Origin: Flaviflexus ciconiae
GTDB taxonomy: Bacteria > Actinomycetota > Actinomycetes > Actinomycetales > Actinomycetaceae
Reading direction: 5' to 3'
Length of the DNA stretch: 64,000 bases
NCBI RefSeq assembly: GCF_003971195.1
Contig: NZ_CP034593.1
Coordinates: forward strand, 2,666,001 to 2,730,000
In this document: piece after piece, positions 27,111-36,710 of the stretch
How positions within the stretch are numbered: the stretch's first letter is position 1
How the letters are laid out: the number at the start of each line of letters is the position of its first letter
Program-made: the position numbers and the translations under genes
The notes under the pieces: generated by a model
Told to the model about the DNA's origin: nothing
Databases searched by the model: none
Seen by the model: only the letters and a program-made list of their open reading frames with translations

Positions 27111-28314
27111 ATGTCGACCGAATGTGATCGCACGCTGGAAAGAACAAGAGAAGACCGAGTCGAGCTCTATAAACGTTTTCATCAGATCCGGAGCTGTCGC
27201 TCCAGGAGAGCGAGACATCCTCCCTTATAGCGGAGCGGCTGCGCGCTCTTGGGTTAGATCCCACTGCAGTCGGGGGAACCGGCCTTGTCGCGGTCCTGAA
27301 GAACGGCGACGGTCCGGTTGTGGCATTCCGTGCCGATATTGACGGGTTGCCGGTGGCGGAAAAGTCCGGGAAGGACTATGCGTCTACGGCAACCACGACA
27401 AGCGCCGATGGTGAGACTGCCGGCCTCATGCATGCCTGCGGGCACGATGTCCACATCGTTTCCCTTCTTGGTGCCCTCGAAGCTCTCGTTGAGTCAAAGG
27501 ATGACTGGTCGGGAACCTTCGTTGCGGTATTCCAGCCCGCCGAGGAGATCGCCGAGGGCGCCCGCGCCATGGTGGAAGACTGCCTCGCAGGAGCGATGCC
27601 GAAGCCGGATGTGTTCCTCGCCCAGCACGTCATGTCGACCCTTCCCGTGGGAACGGTCGGCACCAGGGCGGGGGAGTTCATGGCGGCAGCCGCCTCTATC
27701 AAAGTCACCGTGCACGGCTCTGGAAGTCACGGTTCGATGCCTCATGCTGGAGTTGACCCCGTTGTTCTCGCCTCCGCGATTGTTCTCCGCCTTCAAACCA
27801 TCGTGTCCCGTGAGATATCGCCCGCCGAATCCGCAGTCGTCACCGTCGGAGCAATCCGGTCCGGCTCCAAGTCCAATGTCATTCCCGAGACCGCAACCCT
27901 ACTTATTAACACCCGCGCTTTCGATGATGCGGTGGAAAAGCAGATTCACGCTGCAATAGAGCGGATTGTTCGTGCCGAGTGTGATGCTTCCGGTTTGCCC
28001 CGGCCGCCCGAGTTCGAGTATTACGACCGGTTCCCGCTCACCGTTAACGACGAAGATGTGACGGATCGAGTTCAGGATGCGTTCGATCATCGCTTTGGTG
28101 ACCGCAGCATTGTTGTTGGCGCCATGTCAGGATCGGAAGACTTCACGATCCTTCCCGATGCTCTCGGCGTCCCCTCCTGCTACTGGGTAATCGGCGGATT
28201 CAAGGAAGGGAAGGGGTTCCGAACCATTCCCCGTTCTTCGCTCCCGAGATCTCGTCCATCGACACCGGCGCGGAAGCCATCATTGCGGCGTCGATGGTCT
28301 GGCTTGGCAAGTAA
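27111..28314 (+). CDS. M20-family amidohydrolase (hippurate hydrolase-like), two frameshifts
   Basis: The corrected protein of about 401 residues is a zinc amidohydrolase that cleaves N-acyl amino acids. ATG 27111 follows AGGAGAG. The start reads MSTECDRTLERTRED...LYKRFHQ; a base is missing near 27185, after which PELSLQE, RADIDGLPV, HACGHDVH (metal ligands) and FQPAEE (catalytic Glu) are in one frame. A second missing G in the run 28213-28216 separates the last 33 residues (VPNHSPFFAPEISSSIDTGA...), which are the conserved C-terminal metal-site segment. The true stop is TAA 28312-28314. Both losses are single-base and may be sequencing errors. Confidence 0.82.
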
Positions 28315-28408
28315 CCGCGATGCTACGGTCCTGGCCGGGAGGGAAGTCTCGACCGACCAAATCGTTAGCCTTTGAATTTTGATTCGTTGAATTATTGGCT
28401 CTGGTTGG

Positions 28409-28457
28409 GTGAGGAGCCTCGGTGGTTCGCGTGAGGAGCCTCGGTGGTTCGGGTGAG
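28409..28457 (+). repeat. Tandem 22-bp repeat, two copies plus a start of a third
   Basis: Units 28409-28430 and 28431-28452 are identical except for the last base; a third begins with GTGAG. The region between the amidohydrolase and marR genes holds nothing else I can support. Confidence 0.8.
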
Positions 28458-28566
28458 TCTTGCTGGGCAATCATTGGCAATACCCCCGCGAGCGGACCGA
28501 TGAGGTTTAGTGAGCCGATCGCGCGTAGGGGTTGCTCGCAGGGGTGTCGGTGTGGAAGTTGGGCGA

Positions 28567-28989
28567 CTAGTTCCCTTTTGCGATCCGGTCGGGAAGGGCG
28601 CTTAGGAGCTCCTTAAGCTGTACCTTCTGGTCGTCCGTGAGGGCTGAGAAATATTCGTCGGCCACTGCCGTGCGCTTCTCCTCAAGCTCGGTGAGGAGCG
28701 TGCTGCCGGATTCGTTGATTTGGAGGATCTTGGCCCTGCGATCATTCGGGTCGGCCTCCGTGTGAATGAGCTCCTTGTCGACGAGGGCGTCAACGACATC
28801 GGTGACGGCCCGCGGTGTGATGTGGAGCTGTTCTGCGAGGCGGGCTGGGCGGATAGGCTCTTTCGCAATCATCTTCAGGGCGCGGTGCTGATGGGGTGGG
28901 ATTCCGCGGGAGTGGTGACGGATGTAGCGGGCTACGGAGCCGATCATGTCAGCCAGCTCGGTGCCCGTTGGTGCTGTAGTTTCGCTCAT
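28567..28989 (-). CDS. MarR-family regulator of the divergent ABC exporter
   Basis: The 140-residue winged-helix protein has the MarR core: IRPARLAEQLHITPRAVTDVVDALVDKELI (recognition helix near residue 60) and the wing DPNDRRAKILQI near residue 85. It is divergent from an ABC exporter gene 72 bases away, and the shared spacer carries palindromes and repeats, so it most likely represses both. There is no ribosome-binding site; TATTAT ends 6 bases before the ATG, implying a leaderless mRNA. Confidence 0.88.
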   Translation of the reverse strand: MSETTAPTGTELADMIGSVARYIRHHSRGIPPHQHRALKMIAKEPIRPARLAEQLHITPRAVTDVVDALVDKELIHTEADPNDRRAKILQINESGSTLLTELEEKRTAVADEYFSALTDDQKVQLKELLSALPDRIAKGN

Positions 28990-28995
28990 GCGGGA

Positions 28996-29001
28996 ATAAT
29001 A
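28996..29001 (-). promoter_or_regulatory. -10 box of marR, leaderless
   Basis: TATTAT on the minus strand, 6 bases before the ATG at 28989. Confidence 0.65.
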
Positions 29002-29006
29002 TCATG

Positions 29007-29041
29007 AACTGGCGAGTTAACCTCATAGTGAAGTAACCTCA
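29007..29041. promoter_or_regulatory. Operator region between marR and the ABC exporter
   Basis: AACT-GGCG-AGTT (29007-29018) is a short palindrome, and TAACCTCA occurs twice (29018-29025, 29034-29041) with 16-base period. The location between the divergent promoters suggests the MarR binding site. Confidence 0.45.
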
Positions 29042-29061
29042 GTAAACGAAAAGGAGGCTCT

Positions 29062-30879
29062 ATGAGTGTCAATATGCACATGGGTCCGGGTGGGATGAGG
29101 GGGCCTCAGAAGGTTGATCCTGCCGATAAGGCCCGGCTTGAAGAGAATCCCGTTTCCTACGGGAGGGTTATTCGGCTTTTCAAGCCCCACAAGTGGCAGC
29201 TCGCTCTCGTTGTTGTCCTTATCGTTTCCGTCTCGGGCCTGACTGTTGTTCAGCCCTTCCTTGTGAGGACCGTTGTGGACGAGGCAATCCCGCAAAGCGA
29301 CGTTTCCCTTCTTGTTTGGCTGGTTGCCGGGATGATCCTTATCGCGATCGTCACCCAGGCGATCGGCGTGATTCAAACCTGGATGAGTGCCAAGGTTGGC
29401 CAGCGGATCATGCACTCGCTCCGCGTGCGGGTCTACACGAATCTGCAGCGGCAGTCCCTCGGGTTCTTTACCCGCACCAAGGGCGGAGAGATTCAGTCCA
29501 GGCTGACCAACGACATTGCCGGCATGAAATCCATCGTCACCTCAACGGCAACCTCGATTGCCTCGAACCTGACGATCTCGGTAGCCACCATTGCCGCCAT
29601 GATCGCCCTCAGTCCTACGCTGTCGCTCCTTTCGCTCATTGTTCTGCCGCCTTCGATCTGGCTGACCCGAAAGGTCGCCCACGCGCGTAAGGCGATTACG
29701 ATCGAGCAGCAGAAGAAAATGGCGATCATGCAGTCCACGATCACCGAGACGCTCTCGGTTTCCGGTATGAGACTAACCAAGACACTCGGCCTGGAATCCC
29801 GTAACGAGAAGGCCTTCTCGGACGTCTCCGAAGAACTCATCGATCTCGAACTGAATTCTCAGATGGCGGGGCGGTGGCGCATGGCTTCCATGCAGATCAT
29901 CTTCGCGATCATCCCCGCTCTCGTTTACCTCGTTGCTGGCTTGCCCTCCACCACCATCTCCATCGGAACTCTTATCGCGTTCACGACGCTCCAGTCGCAG
30001 ATCTTCCGCCCCCTCACCGGTCTGTTGGATATTGGCGCCCAGTGGATCTCGGCAATGGCGCTGTTCTCCCGAATCTTCGAATACCTCGACCTCGAACCCG
30101 AGTTGGCAGAACCGGAAGAGAATGCTCCGACGCCGACACCTGGCGACTCGTCGATTGTGTTTGATTCGGTCACCTACAGCTACCCCAACGCGGAACGGCC
30201 TGCCGTCTCCAACATCAACCTGGTGGTTCCCGCCGGGTCCTCCGTGGCACTGGTTGGCCACACCGGCTCGGGTAAGTCCACCCTTGCCTCACTCCTGTCA
30301 CGGCTCGTTGATCCGTCGTCCGGTTCGATCCGAATCGGCGGCGTGGACCTGCGCCACATGAACTCGGCTGAGCGTGCTCGCCGGATTGGCATTGTCTCCC
30401 AGGAGACGTACCTGATCCACGACACGATTAGAGAGAATCTCAGGCTTGCGAAGGAGAATGCGAGCGATGAGGAGCTGTGGGAAGCCCTCGGCATCGCCCG
30501 CATCGACGCCCTTATTGCATCCCTGCCACAGGGGCTCGACACAATTGTTGGTGCGCGTGGCTTCCGATTCTCCGGCGGTGAGCAACAGCGCATTGCCATT
30601 GCCCGCACCGTTCTACGCGACCCTGAAATCCTCATCCTCGATGAAGCAACATCCGCCCTCGACAACGAGACGGAACGCTTCGTCCAGGAGGGTATTGATA
30701 ACCTGTCCCACGGAAGAACAACCGTGACGATTGCCCACCGGCTCTCCACCGTTCGGGAATCCGACAACATTGTTGTCCTTGATGAGGGGCGGATCATTGA
30801 GGCAGGAACGCACGACGAACTGCTCGAACGTGGCGGCCACTATGCGCTGCTCGAAGCCGCAACTGAGAAGGTTGCCTAG
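29062..30879 (+). CDS. ABC exporter, fused permease-ATPase (multidrug type)
   Basis: The 605-residue half-transporter has a six-helix membrane domain (about 45-320) followed by an ATPase domain (about 360-600): Walker A GHTGSGKST near 395, Q loop VSQETYL, signature FSGGEQQRIAIA near 500, Walker B ILILDEATSALD near 520 and the H loop IAHRLSTV. It would act as a homodimer or with a partner encoded elsewhere, exporting drugs or lipids. The ATG follows AAAAGGAGG. The divergent MarR gene points to induction by a small ligand, probably a transported toxic compound. Confidence 0.93.
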   Translation: MSVNMHMGPGGMRGPQKVDPADKARLEENPVSYGRVIRLFKPHKWQLALVVVLIVSVSGLTVVQPFLVRTVVDEAIPQSDVSLLVWLVAGMILIAIVTQAIGVIQTWMSAKVGQRIMHSLRVRVYTNLQRQSLGFFTRTKGGEIQSRLTNDIAGMKSIVTSTATSIASNLTISVATIAAMIALSPTLSLLSLIVLPPSIWLTRKVAHARKAITIEQQKKMAIMQSTITETLSVSGMRLTKTLGLESRNEKAFSDVSEELIDLELNSQMAGRWRMASMQIIFAIIPALVYLVAGLPSTTISIGTLIAFTTLQSQIFRPLTGLLDIGAQWISAMALFSRIFEYLDLEPELAEPEENAPTPTPGDSSIVFDSVTYSYPNAERPAVSNINLVVPAGSSVALVGHTGSGKSTLASLLSRLVDPSSGSIRIGGVDLRHMNSAERARRIGIVSQETYLIHDTIRENLRLAKENASDEELWEALGIARIDALIASLPQGLDTIVGARGFRFSGGEQQRIAIARTVLRDPEILILDEATSALDNETERFVQEGIDNLSHGRTTVTIAHRLSTVRESDNIVVLDEGRIIEAGTHDELLERGGHYALLEAATEKVA

Positions 30880-31101
30880 TCCAAGCGGTAAGTGGTCGGG
30901 CAGCTCCAGGGTCGCGGGCGCGGACCGGTCGAGAGAAACATCGGTGGGACCTTGCGTTTGAGCTTCCCTGGGCCCACGGAGGCTGTGCTGTCCGGGAGCC
31001 GGGGAAGCGCACGGGAGGGACCTTCTGTCATGTGCCTAGGCCTTTTCCTGCACATAAGACCAGCAGAGGGCTGTCTACTATCGTATAAAGGAGACTGCGG
31101 A

Positions 31102-31107
31102 TACCTT
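31102..31107 (+). promoter_or_regulatory. -10 box, leaderless start
   Basis: TACCTT ends 6 bases before the ATG of the first VOC gene. Confidence 0.5.
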
Positions 31108-31113
31108 GATGTC

Positions 31114-31542
31114 ATGGAAATCCAAGTGACATTCGATGCCGATGATCCGCGGGCCCTGGCAGATTTCTGGCAGGAGGTCCTCGACTATAAAAGAGATGAA
31201 CCCCCGGCAGGCTTCGATACGTGGCAAGAGTTCCTGGAGGACGCCGGTGTCCCCGAGGAGCAGTGGGATGGGGCGGATGCTCTTGTCCCGAAAGACGGGA
31301 ACGGCCCCCGAGTTTTCTTCCAGAAAGTACCCGAATCGAAGACCGCGAAGAACCGCATCCATCTCGACGTTCGCGTAGCCACGCACCTCAATGGTGACGA
31401 ACGCATGGCGGCGCTGGAGGATCGAGCAATGGAACTCATTGCCATCGGTGCAGCCCGTCTCAAGCGTTTCGAACCCGATAACTTCACCCGCGGACACATC
31501 GTTCTCGCCGATCCCGAGGGCAACGAGTTCTGCCTGGACTGA
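31114..31542 (+). CDS. VOC/glyoxalase-like protein, first tandem copy
   Basis: The 142-residue single-domain glyoxalase-like protein (PF18029 type) starts MEIQVTFDADDPRALADFW and ends in LADPEGNEFCLD, with FFQKVPESKTAKNRIHLDV in the middle. The His in IHLDV and the Glu in NEFCL occupy metal-ligand positions of the fold, but members often have unknown activity. The ATG at 31114 is chosen because homology starts there and a TACCTT box lies 6 bases before it. A paralogue follows 161 bases downstream; they share about the same motifs throughout. Confidence 0.8.
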   Translation: MEIQVTFDADDPRALADFWQEVLDYKRDEPPAGFDTWQEFLEDAGVPEEQWDGADALVPKDGNGPRVFFQKVPESKTAKNRIHLDVRVATHLNGDERMAALEDRAMELIAIGAARLKRFEPDNFTRGHIVLADPEGNEFCLD

Positions 31543-31703
31543 AACGAAAGAAAACAGGATATCCGTTGACCGCGTCGGCCTGAGGTCTTTGTCGTCGATG
31601 TCGTGTCGCAGGGCGCAGTCTCGCTAGCGGGATGGGAGCATTTCTCGTTGAGACTGGTGCTCAGTACCTAGCGGATTGGGCCTGCCGAGGAGAGCGTTGT
31701 GTC

Positions 31704-32120
31704 ATGCAGGTTCAGCTGACTTTCGATGCCCATAATCCGGCTTTGCTGGCGGACTTCTGGGCGACGGCCCTCAAATACACGAGGGAGACGCCGCGCGAGG
31801 CGGAGGCGGCGCCTGCCTCCGACAGGGCAGGCTGCCGTCCCTGGCAGGACGCCGTCGCCATCGTCCCCAAGGACGGCACCGGCATCCGCATCTCCTTCCA
31901 AAAGGAGACCGAGTCCAAGAGGGTCAAGAACCGGCTCCACCTGGACGTACTGACGGCACCCGGCCTCGAGGGAGAAAAGCGGATGGCGGTGCTGGAAGCG
32001 CGCGCCGATGAACTCTCCGATTACGGTGCTACTCGCATCAAACGCTGGGAACCGGACGGTGACAACCCCGGCTACCTGGTCATGGCCGACCCCGAGGGTA
32101 ACGAGTTCTGCCTGAACTAG
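31704..32120 (+). CDS. VOC/glyoxalase-like protein, second tandem copy
   Basis: The 138-residue paralogue of the preceding gene begins MQVQLTFDAHNPALLADFW and ends ADPEGNEFCLN; the SFQKETESKRVKNRLHLDV block aligns with the first copy. Differences concentrate in the loop after residue 28 (RETPREAEAAPASDRAGC) where the other has a WQEFL segment. GAGGAG lies about 14 bases upstream, rather far. Divergence between the copies indicates an old duplication. Confidence 0.8.
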   Translation: MQVQLTFDAHNPALLADFWATALKYTRETPREAEAAPASDRAGCRPWQDAVAIVPKDGTGIRISFQKETESKRVKNRLHLDVLTAPGLEGEKRMAVLEARADELSDYGATRIKRWEPDGDNPGYLVMADPEGNEFCLN

Positions 32121-32256
32121 CGAAGTCCGCCCGGTGACCGAGCAACAACGAGGTGTGCCTGCAATGAAACCCTCGTGCAAAGAGCGTATTGCGAAGGGGC
32201 TATTGAGCGATTATCCCAGCCCTTACTTGCGCTAGTGTGGGGCCGAGGAGGATCCC

Positions 32257-33795
32257 ATGAACAGACTAAGCGCCACTTCCAAGAAGCTACTTGGCGACCC
32301 CGCACTGTGGGTAACCACCCGATCGTCGCGCCCGGGAGCCCCGATCGTTTCCCCGCTCGATGGAATCGAGGTTGGTACCTATCCGATCTGCGAACCCGTC
32401 GACGTTGAACTTGCCCTCACAAGAGCTCGCGCTGCCCAGTCTCGCTGGGTCGAAAAGGAACCGGCCGAACGGGCCAAGATCCTCGAGACGTTCACCGCTC
32501 TTGTGTGGAAGTACGAGAACGAGCTCCTCGACCTGATCCAGGGCGAGAATGGTAAGGCCCGGTCCCATGCCTTCGAAGAGATCTCGGACGTGGCAATGAC
32601 GGCCTCCTTCTATGCCAAGAAAGGTCCGGGCTGGTTGAAGCCCGAGAGGGTGCCGGGCGTGCTACCCGTGCTGACAAGAACAAGGGTTAACCATCACCCG
32701 CGTGGCGTCGTTGCCGTTATTGCTCCGTGGAATTACCCGTTAACTCTGGCGGTCTCCGATGGGATTGCGGCTCTTATGGCCGGCAACGCCGTTGTCCTCA
32801 AGCCAGACTCGAACACGGTGCTGTGCGCGCTCGCGGCCAAGAAGCTCCTCGAAGAAGCGGGCCTGGAAGCCGACCTGTTCCAGGTGGTGCCAGGTCCCGG
32901 ATCGAAGCTCGGTGCGCCGCTGATCGAAGGCTCTGACTACGTGATGTTCACAGGCTCCACGAAGACCGGGCGCAACCTGGCGGCCCAGGCGGGGGAGAAG
33001 CTTGTGCCGTTCTCTGCCGAACTCGGTGGTAAGAACCCGCTCATTGTTCTCGAGGATGCTCCGCTGGCACGCGCCGTACGCGGCGCGGTCAAGGCCGTCA
33101 CCTCAAACTCCGGCCAGCTCTGCATCTCGATCGAACGGATCTATGTGGAGGACGGGATCTGGGACAGGTTTGTCCCGGCCTTCACGCGCGCCATGAAAAA
33201 GGTTAAGGTTGGCGCGAACCATTCCTGGAAGACCGGGATGGGCCCGCTGATCTCAACGCAGCAGCTCGAAACCGTCACCCGTCATGTCGACGACGCCGTT
33301 TCTCAAGGCGCGACCGTTCTCACCGGCGGCAAGGCCCTCCCGAAGGTGGCGCCCACCGCCTATGCCCCAACGGTTCTCACGGGCGTCACCGACGAAATGA
33401 CCGTGGCCCGCGAAGAGACCTTCGGTCCCGTCGTCTCCCTCTTCAGGGTGAAGGACGCGGAAGAAGCCATTGATTGTGCGAACGACAGCGAGTACGGACT
33501 CAACGCCTCAGTGTGGTCGTCCTCCCGTAGGGGAGCGAGGATCGCATCGAGAATCCAGGCCGGCACGGTTAACGTCAACGACGGTTATATCGCCGCCTGG
33601 GCATCACTGCATGCACCCATGGGAGGAATGAAGTCCTCCGGTATGGGCCGCAGGCACGGCAAGGAAGGGCTCCTGAAATATACGGAGACTCAGAACGTCG
33701 CGACCTCGCTCGTTCTCCCCGTCCAAGCACCGAGCGGTGTTGGCGAAAAAACCTGGTCACGAATCATGAAGGTGTTCATCAAATATGGCAAGTAG
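32257..33795 (+). CDS. gabD2: Succinate-semialdehyde dehydrogenase-type aldehyde dehydrogenase
   Basis: The 512-residue NAD(P)-dependent aldehyde dehydrogenase is close in plan to actinobacterial GabD2. PWNYPLTLAVSDGIAALMAGN (cofactor face) lies near 155, the general base Glu in FSAELGGKNP near 253, and the nucleophile Cys in SGQLCISIERIYV near 287; EETFGPVV follows near 385. The start ATG follows GAGGAGGATCCC. The last 11 bases overlap the start of an SDR gene, so both enzymes are made together, perhaps for sequential oxidation of an alcohol or aldehyde. The exact substrate is inferred from family only. Confidence 0.85.
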   Translation: MNRLSATSKKLLGDPALWVTTRSSRPGAPIVSPLDGIEVGTYPICEPVDVELALTRARAAQSRWVEKEPAERAKILETFTALVWKYENELLDLIQGENGKARSHAFEEISDVAMTASFYAKKGPGWLKPERVPGVLPVLTRTRVNHHPRGVVAVIAPWNYPLTLAVSDGIAALMAGNAVVLKPDSNTVLCALAAKKLLEEAGLEADLFQVVPGPGSKLGAPLIEGSDYVMFTGSTKTGRNLAAQAGEKLVPFSAELGGKNPLIVLEDAPLARAVRGAVKAVTSNSGQLCISIERIYVEDGIWDRFVPAFTRAMKKVKVGANHSWKTGMGPLISTQQLETVTRHVDDAVSQGATVLTGGKALPKVAPTAYAPTVLTGVTDEMTVAREETFGPVVSLFRVKDAEEAIDCANDSEYGLNASVWSSSRRGARIASRIQAGTVNVNDGYIAAWASLHAPMGGMKSSGMGRRHGKEGLLKYTETQNVATSLVLPVQAPSGVGEKTWSRIMKVFIKYGK

Positions 33796-34636
33796 TCGCA
33801 TGCGTACACCGCTCGGTGGAGCAGTCGTCCTCATCACCGGAGCCGCCTCCGGTATTGGGAAAGAAATGGCGGAAGGTGCTGCGCACCGCGGCGCCAAGCA
33901 CGTCATCGTGTGGGACATTGAAGAGGAGGGCGGCGAGATTGCCGCTTCCGAGATCCGCTCCTTCGGAGCGAATGCCACGTACTATCGCGTGGATCTCACG
34001 GATCCCGACGACGTCGCCGCTGTCGGTAAGAGGGTCCTAGCTGAACACGGCAGGGTCGATGTTCTCATCAACAACGCTGGGATCGTCACGGGCAAGGACT
34101 TCCTTGACCTCACCGAAGAAGAGATCGCTCGTACGTTCGACATTAATGCGCTCGCCCTCTACCGCACCACGCGAGTGTTCCTTCCCGGCATGATCGAACG
34201 CGGCAAAGGATCGGTCACAACCATTGCCTCCGCCGCCGGTCTCCTCGGCGTTGCCCGACAAACCGACTACTCGGCCTCGAAGTTTGCGGCAGTGGGATTT
34301 ACCGAGTCGCTACGGGCCGAGCTTCGGCACCACGGCAACCCGCTCCACACCCTGATCGTCCACCCCTACTACACGAACACCCGAATGTTTGATGGTGTGA
34401 AATCCCGGGTCTCGGCGCTCCTTCCCATCCTCGACACCGAGGAAGTGGCCGCCCGGATCCTCGATGCTATCGAGGCCGGAAACCAGTCACTTGTCATGCC
34501 GCGCTTTGCGGCAACCATCAGGCTCATGAAATGCCTGCCCGTGCCTGTCTTAGACAGGGTGACCGACCTGTTCGGCATCCACTCGACGATGGATGAGTTT
34601 GTCGGCCACTCCGGAAAACGGGGAGACAGCCAGTAG
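33785..34636 (+). CDS. SDR-family oxidoreductase
   Basis: The 283-residue classical/extended SDR has TGAASGIG near residue 19, NNAGIV near 96, the catalytic IASAAG Ser near 146 and YSASKFA near 160, and a hydrophobic C-terminal part (about 230-265) as in retinol-dehydrogenase-like members. It overlaps the aldehyde dehydrogenase gene by 11 bases. The pair suggests an alcohol-aldehyde-acid conversion; the physiological substrate is unknown. Confidence 0.85.
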   Translation: MASSRMRTPLGGAVVLITGAASGIGKEMAEGAAHRGAKHVIVWDIEEEGGEIAASEIRSFGANATYYRVDLTDPDDVAAVGKRVLAEHGRVDVLINNAGIVTGKDFLDLTEEEIARTFDINALALYRTTRVFLPGMIERGKGSVTTIASAAGLLGVARQTDYSASKFAAVGFTESLRAELRHHGNPLHTLIVHPYYTNTRMFDGVKSRVSALLPILDTEEVAARILDAIEAGNQSLVMPRFAATIRLMKCLPVPVLDRVTDLFGIHSTMDEFVGHSGKRGDSQ

Positions 34637-34912
34637 CCCAATCTGGTACCTACCTAACTCAACCCGATCGAAGGCATCTCCCGACATCTCCCAGTCCGCG
34701 CGCTGTTCGTTACTGCGGATGGACGATTAATCTGCGCTGGCGCATATTCTGCCTTGCGGAATTGCGTTTTGCCCGATTTGTGCTGTTTGAGAATGCTCTC
34801 GGAAATGCTTGGGGATTTTGGTGCCAATTCCGGGATTACCGGCGCAAATACCCTGAACCTGACTTAAGGGGGCATTGTGGCCTCCCGCGCTGAGTGAAGG
34901 AGCGGCAATAAA

Positions 34913-36530
34913 ATGAGCATTGATATTGAACCACCAGTTAATGAGCAACAGAGCGGTCCGACGCGTCGATCGTTTATGAAGTGGTCGGCAGTGGCGGGTG
35001 GCGCGGCAGCCGTTGCCGGTGGTGTTGGCTTTGGCTTGAAGGACGCGACTTCGGAAGCTGCGAGCACCTCTGGAAACACGAAGGTGTTCCGTACCGCCAA
35101 CACTCCCGAGGGTCTGCACTGCGCCATGCTCGTGCAGGTCGAAGATGGCAACGTGAAGCGCGTGACCGCGGATCCTGATTTCCACATCAGGGCCTGCGCT
35201 CGCGGAACCTCCCGAATCAACCAGCTGTACAGCCCGCACCGTCTCCAGTACCCGCTGAAGCGCGTTGGCGAACGCGGGGCGGGAGAATGGGAAAGAATTT
35301 CCTGGGACGAAGCTCTCGACACCGTCGCTGGGAAGATGGAAGAGATCAGGGCAGAGAGCGGTAACGAGGCATTCCTCGCCTATGGTGGTACGGGCAACTG
35401 GTCTTCGCTTTCAACCGGTGTCAGTGGCCTGTGGGCGGCGTTCTGGAACCGGTTCGGCGGATCCACACCCACCGTATCGTCGCTCTGCTGTCCGGCAGCA
35501 ACCGAAGGATTCAACGCCGTTCTCGGTGGTAACCGCTCGGAGTTCCGTGACGAGTGGGTTCACACGAAGCTGTTCATTGCCTGGGGCAATAACCCCGCTG
35601 TTTCGAACCAGGGCTACTTCAAGAACATTATTGAAGCCCGCCGCAAGAACGGCGCAAAGCTCATCACGATTGACCCGCGCTATAGCGAGACTGCGGCGCA
35701 TTCGGATACGTATATCCCCATTCGTCCGGGCACCGACTCTTCGTTTGTTCTGGGGATGATGAAGGCCTTATTTATGAGAAGGTTTACGACGAGAAGTACC
35801 GCAAGACCTACTCCAATGCCCCTTCCTCGTGAAGCTTGGAGAAAGCGATCGATCCGCTGTTCGAATCGAAGAGTGACCACTGGATTCTCACGCAGCTTGC
35901 GAACCGCCTTGGCTTTGGTGAGGACTTCGACAAGCCGGAGGACAACCTTATCCGCAACGTTCTCGAACCCACCGGTGTCACCCTGGAAGAACTGGAGAAG
36001 GGTCCGGTAAGTGTGGCTCCCGAGAAGTGGATTCCATTCGGGGACAAGAAGTTCAATACATCGTCCGGGCGGATCGAGTTCTTTTTGACCTACCTGCAAG
36101 ACAAGGGTTTTGAGCCGGTGCTCGAATATCAAGAGCCTGTCGAAGCACCATGGGTTGATAGGGAACTGGCGAAGAAATACCCGCTTCAGCTCGTGAACCG
36201 ACGGAACTTTAACCAGGTGAACTCGAGCTACCTGCACCAGCAGTACCTGACTGAAATCTGGGACCGGCAGGTTGTTCAGCTTCACCCGCGTGACGCTGAA
36301 GCCCGTGGCATCAAGCACGAAGACGACGTGTATGTCTACAACGACCGCGGCGAAGTGGAAGCCAGGGCAATCGTAACCGAGAGGATCATGCCGGGGATCG
36401 TCAGCCTTGTGACGGGCTTCGGTGTGGTCAACGAAAAGGAGACCGCAAGTATCCTCACCCCGTGAAGGTTGATCCGATCTCCCTCGCGCAGACACTGAAC
36501 TCGTCCATGGTTGATGTCAAACCCCGATAG
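34913..36530 (+). pseudogene. DMSO-reductase-type molybdopterin oxidoreductase, decayed
   Basis: The N part (from ATG 34913) has a twin-arginine signal (TRRSFMKWSAVAGGAAAVAGG) and the cofactor domain up to RPGTDSSFVLGMM. A base is missing near 35765; KALIYEKVYDEKYRKTYSNAP follows in the new frame, then TGA 35830-35832 marks a junction where roughly 200-300 codons of the family are gone. The frame then continues with AIDPLFESKSDHWILTQLANRLG and the C-terminal domain, and a missing C in the run 36458-36461 separates the last 22 residues, ending at TAG 36528-36530. No electron-transfer (DmsB) or anchor (DmsC) gene follows. The large deletion makes this a true pseudogene. Confidence 0.82.
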
Positions 36531-36590
36531 AGAAGACATTGTCGGGCCCCGATAGGGAAGACGTTGTCAAACTCCGATAGGAACGGTGTC
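36516..36590 (+). repeat. Three tandem 25-bp imperfect repeats
   Basis: Units begin at 36516, 36541 and 36566. The core CCGATAG.GAAGAC is shared by the first two; the third keeps GTCAAACTCCGATAGGAA. The first unit overlaps the end of the decayed oxidoreductase gene. They might be an insertion-sequence end or a slipped duplication. Confidence 0.7.
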
Positions 36591-36619
36591 GAGGTGACGC
36601 GACAGGGTTAGGCATGGAG

Positions 36620-36650
36620 CTTGAGGCCGCCTTGTATAGGCGGCCTCAAG
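36620..36650. terminator. Hairpin between the oxidoreductase remnant and pmt
   Basis: A perfect 12-bp stem CTTGAGGCCGCC / GGCGGCCTCAAG with a seven-base loop lies between two convergent genes. Confidence 0.7.
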
Positions 36651-36710
36651 TCGCGTTAGCAATGCTTCTAGGTGACAAGTGGTCAGTCTGTGGCGTCGTC
36701 ACCCGCGGGA

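Noticed and set aside
36516..36590. CRISPR array
   Set aside because: Units abut without spacers, only three copies exist, and no cas gene is in the window; the same holds for the repeats at 28409 and 40416.
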